The notes beneath the pieces are model-generated. The model was not told the DNA's origin. It did not search any database and worked only from the letters and a program-made list of their open reading frames with translations. This document shows positions 41,001 through 47,000 of a stretch of 64,000 bases of DNA, in pieces. A program made the translations under genes and the position numbers. The stretch is from Nelumbo lutea (taxonomy: Eukaryota; Streptophyta; Magnoliopsida; Proteales; Nelumbonaceae), in contig JAKGHH010000005.1 in the NCBI GenBank assembly GCA_022828595.1, positions 52,571,655-52,635,654 on the forward strand, written 5' to 3'. Every line of letters starts with the position of its first letter. Position 1 is the first letter of the stretch.

Positions 41001-44000
41001 TTGCAGAAAGGAAGAACATGCACATTGTTGAGATTGCAAGAAGCATGATGATCACATCTACAATTCCAGTTCGGTTTTGGGGTGATGCAGTTCTCACAAC
41101 AGTATATTTGATTAACAGGGTGCCCTCTCGTATACTTGGATTCAACACCCCATTCAGTCTCCTTTTTCCTGAGGGGGAGATGTTTCATATTCCTCTCAGG
41201 GTGTTTGGGTGTGTCTACTTTACACATATCCTTGGTCATCATCGCTCGAAGCTTGATCCCAAGGCAAAGAAGTGTGTTTTCCTTGGATGTGCAGAAAATT
41301 AGAAAAGGTACTGCTGCTATGATCCAGTCTCTTGGAGTCAGTATGTTACCATGGATGTCACTTTTTTTGAATCCACATACTTTTCAAAGAATCCTTCTCA
41401 AGGGGAGTGTTTTGGGGAAGTGAGTCAGTAGTATATTCCTCTCCCAGTTCCAATCCCTGTGTCTACTCCTGTGCTTGACCATCCTGTGTCACCTACCTTA
41501 CCACCTCATTTGCGTCCTACTTCTCAGCATTACTTATGACAGAGACTTCATAAGGAGGTTGATTCCACGACAACAGAACTCACATCACTTCCTATCGATT
41601 CCTTGGAGACTCCAGATTCGGCTGACATGGATTCGGTTTTTCCTCTTGGTCCCGCTACTGTTTCAGTTCCCATTGATTCTACTAACCCTGTTATAGATAA
41701 CCTTGATCTTCCTATTGCTCTCAGAAAAGGGAAGATAAAGTGTACTGCTCATTGTATTTCATAGTACTTATCCTACAGTGGACTTTCTCCTTCCTACCGT
41801 GTTTTTCTTTCCTCCCTTGACTCAGTGTCTATACCCAAGGGTGTTAGTAAGGCTCTCTCCAAACCTGAGTGGAAGACAACTATGTAGGAAGAGATGGCAG
41901 CTTTGATTAAGAATCAGACATGGGACATTGTGGATCTACCAGAAGGCAAGGAGACAGTTGGATGTAGATGGGTTTACACAGTAAAATATAAGGAAGATGG
42001 AAGTATAGAAAAGTACAAGGCAAGACTTGTTGCAAAAGGGTACACACAGACCTATGGTATTGATTACTTAGAGACCTTTTCACCACTTGCAAAGATGACC
42101 TCTGTTCGGATACTTCTTTCTCTTGCTGCCTCATACTCTTGGCCCTTGTTTCAACTTGATGTGAAGAATGTTTTCCTAAATGGGGATCTGCAAGAGGAAG
42201 TGTATATGAATCTCCTTGCTGGCTTTTACAGTGATACTGAAAAGGGAAAGGTATAGAAGTTACTTTATGGCTTGAAACAATTTCCTAGAGCATGGTTTGA
42301 CAGATTCAGAAAGGCATTGATTGCTTTTGGCTACACTTAGACTCAATTCGATCATACCTTGTTTGTGAAGCGAAGGGGATCTTTGGTGTCAGTCCTAATT
42401 GTTTATGTGGATTATATTGTTGTCACGGGGAATGACCTAAGTGAGATTGATTGTCTGAAAATGAATATACATAAAGAATTTGAAACTAAGGATCTTGGAG
42501 AACTGAGATACTTCTTAGGCATTGAAGTTGCAAGATCAAAACATGGAATTTTTATCTCTCAGAGGAAGTATGTCTTGGATCTTCAAGAGACAAGGAAGCT
42601 TGTAATGAAGGCAATCAATACCCCTATTGATTAGAACCATAGAATCAATGCATCAGAAGGTGAACCAGTAAAGGGCATTGGGAGATATCAGAGACTTGTT
42701 GGTCGACTGTTATACTTGTGTATGACAAGAACAAACATTTCCTATGCAATAAGTGTGGTAGGTCAATACATGCATGCTCCATGAGTCTAGCATTGGGAGG
42801 CAGTCGACAGGATTCTTGCTTATCTGAAGGGACACCCGGGTAGAGGCATATTGTTTACTGATCATGGATAGTTGAAACTAGAGGCTTATACAGATGCAGA
42901 TTGGGCAGGATGCCTTGATGATAGGAGATCAACTTTAGGAGTGTGCACCCTTGTTGGGGGTAACCTTGTCTCGTAGAAGAGTAAGAAATAAACAGTGGTG
43001 GCAAGATCTAGTGCTGAAGCTGAATACAGGGCCATGACGCATGGAGTTTCAGAACTTCTCTAGATCCATTTTCTATTAGAAGAAATTGGTGTACAGGCAG
43101 AAGAACCTATGATGTTATACTGTGATAACCAGGCAACAATTAACATTGTCCATAACTCAGTCCAGCATGACCGAACTAAGCACATTGAAGTGGATAGACA
43201 TATTATCAGAGAAAGGGTAATTTCTGGAGAAGTTTGTCTTCCATACATTGCTTTTGATCTGCAACTCGTGGATGTTCTCACAAAAGGTGTTGCAAAGAAC
43301 AAGCTGGAGCATGATCTACGCAAGTTGGGAGTGTGTGACATTTACGCCCCACTTGAGGGGGAGTGTTGAGTTGGGCCTAGTTGTTGTTTTTTTTTATTCT
43401 TATTTTAAGCTATTTAGTTAGGAAGTTGCTAGGCTTTAGGCCCATTAGTTTATGTTTTTAAGTTGTGACTGTTCAGTTATATTAGTAGCCGCCCTACTAA
43501 GGGCATCCTTGTAATATCTCATCCTTTATGTTAAGTATAAATATAATGAGGGGTTGATAGCTAGGGTTAATTCAAGAATCCTGGTTGACTTCCTACTCTC
43601 TTATCCCTCTCTTTTCTTCTCTACTACTGAAATCTTTATCTTCCTCCCCTTTCCTTTTACAAGAAATTCAACTAAATCTACAATCAGTGATTTCTACTAC
43701 CACCTTTTCTCATTTCACCAGGTGGTCATTTTTACTATCTCCCGGTTCCCATAGAAAGTCTCTCATTAGTTTTTTCCACCCTTTACACAACTACTTGAGG
43801 CATCCTAGAGACAGACATGAAATAGTTAGGGAGGTTGGCCAATGTTGATTTTATCAAAGTGATTCTCCCTCTTGGAGAAATGTACTTCCTTTTCCACCTA
43901 GCTAATCTTTTCTCAAGTCTCTCAACAACTGGAGTCCAGAAACTTATAGACCTTGAATTGCCACCGAGGGGTAAGCCTGAATAATTCAAAGGCCAGACCC

Positions 44001-47000
44001 CTTTTTCATACCCAAGTATCTCCGCAAATGAGTCAACCTCCTCTTCCCCAACATTTAAACCAACCACTGCACTCTTATTCCAATTGATCTTTAGGTTAGA
44101 CATTAGCTTCAGATTTTCCACTCCATTCTTAACTTCCCCCTCACAGAAAATCAAAATGTCATCTGCAAACTAGAGGTGTGAGACCATCACTCCATCTCTA
44201 CCCACTTTCATCCTTTAATAAACTGCAATTGGTTGACTCTAGTAATCAGCTTACTTAGAACTTCAGCCACCAAGATGAAAAGGGGGAAGGGGAACTCCTT
44301 GTCTAAGCCCTTTAATTGCTTCAAAAAAAATCCACCACTGACCCATTCATAATCACCGAGAGTTTTGCAGGCAACCTTTAATCCACTTGCACCCCAAAAC
44401 CCCAAAACCACAAGATGATTTCTCTCTCTTTGTTATTTCAAACTCAATTCAGCTTTAACCCCAAATATTTGGGGTCGGCTACATGAATAGTGTCCCACTA
44501 TTATACTTTATCAAGAGCCATATTTTCAGGACATGTTTCTTGCTTCCCAACATTCTGTCCTATATAATAATGCTACTTATATATGTATTATGAGAGTTCC
44601 TTTCAGTCTCATTGGTATGCATGGATCACATAGCACGCAAGATGCACCTCTCAACTTCCCTTCTCTAATTCTAAGGTTAACATCATCTTCAGTTTCTCCT
44701 CAATTATTGATGATTTGATCCAATGTACTAGAAGTGGTCAGTTTGGGGTATCTCTTGTTCATCAATATTGTTGCATAACCACTCTCATTGCTATCTTTAC
44801 TAAAACTGTTTTAGTCTGACTTATCTTGAAACTTTTTTATTCTTTTTTTTTGATCAATAACACCGGCTTCATTAAATTAAGAGAAAAGAGGGAGTATGTA
44901 TACAAGAGGGGAGATAAAATATCTTAGCTTCCCAAATACAGAATACAAAGAGAATACAAAGAGAAAAAAATTAAAAACTAGCCCAAAATACAGATTCCCT
45001 ATTCACCCCTTGCTTGGCCAACTCATCCGCAAATGAGTGGACACTCCTCTTCACCCAGCTATATTGGATTTCAATGTCCCTACACATCCATAAGAACTGC
45101 TTCTTTTCATTATTAAAGTTCCACAAACCACTGTCCTCTTTCTTCAACCAGTTAACCACCACCTTCGAATCACCTTCCAGGATCAATTGGATGACATTTA
45201 ATTCATTTGCTCTTCGAATTCCTTCAAGCGCTGCAAGGATCTCAGCCCTAAGAGAGTCACCTTCTCCAATAGGGCCAGAAAATAGAGCAATAACAACCCC
45301 TTCCTCATTCTTGAAAACCCCTCCAATCCCAGAGGGTCCTGGATTCCTTACACTGTTGCCATCAAAGTTCAACTTAATGAAACCCGTGGGGGGAGGGGAC
45401 CAAGAGGGATAAAGAGTCCTCTTACATTTAGTAGTGGAAGCAATCTCTTTCCAGTTTCTTAGCAAGTCATCCACAGGAAAGTCTGAAAACAACTCCAAAG
45501 ATTTCAGCCAGTGGGCAGCCCTTAAAGGGATTAGGTCTAACAGTTCTTCTAGGGTTCTTTCCCTGTCTAAAAAAATACGTGAATTTCTTTTTCTCCACAA
45601 CGACCAGCACACTGCTGCCTAATACTCCTTCACATAGTCTTCCCTCACTTCTTAGTCCATCTGAAAAAAGGAAAGAACAACCTTTGGACACTCTCCGGAG
45701 GAAACCAAGAACAGCCAAAGCGGGAGAAAACCCACTCCCAAACAGTTTTAGCAACCTTACAAGAGACCATGAGGTTGTAGCCGGATTCCCCATCGGCTTT
45801 ACAAAGGGTACATCTATTAGGAAGTAGACAATAGTTGAAGTAGAAATCATTGATTGCAGATTTAGTCGAATTTCTCGTGAATGGAAAGAGGAGGAAGATA
45901 AAGATTTCAGCAGTAGAGAAGAAAAGAGGAGAAAAGAGTAGGAAGTCAACAAGGATTCTAAGAGACAACACTTTAGCAATAATTTTGTACAAGCTAGTAA
46001 CCCATCCAATGAAACTTTTTTATTCTTAATCATCTTTCTATTGTTCTAGCCTGGTATTCTGCACATATTTCTTTAGTCTTATAAATCAGTACTATATCAT
46101 TCTGTTATGGACGCCTTCCTCGGGAAGACGTACCATCACCGCCGGCAGCAGCAGGCACCTAACCGCCAGCATCAGCAGTGATTCAGTGATGCTCATCCTA
46201 CCTAGTTCGGCAACAACAGCCTTATCTAGATTAGATTAGCTCATTTTGCTTGTTCTTATCTCTTATCTTATCTTGTTAGTAGCTTATCAGATTAGGATTA
46301 GCTTATCTTATCGTTAGCAAAATAGAATTGGAAGTCTCCCTATTCGGCAAGGAGACTCCCTTTGATTAGGACTCTTGTAATCTCCTATTTAAGGAGACCC
46401 CATTATTGAATGAGATATCGAATATTCAGTTGAAGAAGTGAGTTAGGAGAGTTGGTGATCTCTTGAAGGGAAAACAGGAGGTTTTCCTCGTGGACCGACC
46501 CATGATGAGATCCTATTCCCGGGCCCTCAACACATTCACCATGCAATGCCCTTGTATAAATATCTAGTTTGTTCACCCATTATTAATGCCAAAATATGTG
46601 GTCTTAGTTCTGACTCTTGGTGTAAACCCGTCCAATGATTTAAAAGGCATGCCTCAGGTGTGCCTAGGTGCACAAGTGAGGAACATTTAGTGTATGTGCC
46701 TTGTCTAGGTCCCAAGTGTAGCACTTTCGAAAGGCACATGCCTGGTGTGCCTTGCTCTACAGCCCACATGGGCACCTTTTGAAAGTTTGCACATGTTTTT
46801 TTTTCCTGTTTTTTTATGCCTAGCAGCTGGGCCAGGGGCTCTGCTTCCAGACCCCCAACCAAGCCCCTCGGGGCAAGCCTGAACAAGTCCATTTAGGGGT
46901 TTAAATTCTTAATCCCTATGAAAAAGATTTTACAATTTTAATTGTCTTTTAAAAATATCTTTTACTAGGATAAATGAATGGACAACATTAGCAAATAAGG

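Larger units (their letters stand above)
38258..43698 (+). mobile_element. Complete but inactive Ty1/copia retrotransposon
   Basis: It has two LTRs, a tRNA-iMet-type primer site, a polypurine tract and a 5-bp target duplication ACCAC (38253-38257 and 43699-43703). Gag starts near 39067 and has a zinc knuckle [14 protein letters not shown] in which the second Cys is Tyr. The protease motif is [10 protein letters not shown] (about 40212). Integrase has [10 protein letters not shown] and HSDVWGPYH, and after a frameshift [11 protein letters not shown] and [10 protein letters not shown]. Reverse transcriptase has [18 protein letters not shown], but the YVDD box reads YVDY (about 42410). RNase H has [10 protein letters not shown] and [10 protein letters not shown]. 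Stops and frameshifts occur in all parts. It lies in the sense direction of FTSHI4. Confidence 0.93.
36571..44415 (-). mobile_element. L1 LINE relic split by a copia insertion
   Basis: Two pieces, 44415-43699 and 38257-36571, form one minus-strand L1. The first carries the end of reverse transcriptase and the thumb ([32 protein letters not shown]). The second continues with the thumb ([34 protein letters not shown]), zf-RVT ([20 protein letters not shown], near 37540) and RNase H (about 37200-36900, [21 protein letters not shown]). It ends in the T-run and ATCAGCAACTCAAG at about 36571-36600. Frameshifts abound. The copia element between the pieces is flanked by the duplicated target ACCAC. 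The L1 lies antisense in FTSHI4 intron 13. Confidence 0.88.

Noticed and set aside
38258..43698. Functional copia polyprotein
   Set aside because: Frameshifts and stops occur in gag, integrase, RT and RNase H, the zinc knuckle lacks a Cys and YVDD is YVDY.
46610..46900. DNA transposon with AGGCATGCCTCAGGTGTGCC-like ends
   Set aside because: Internal words repeat and partly mirror each other, but boundaries and a target duplication could not be read, so it was not listed.
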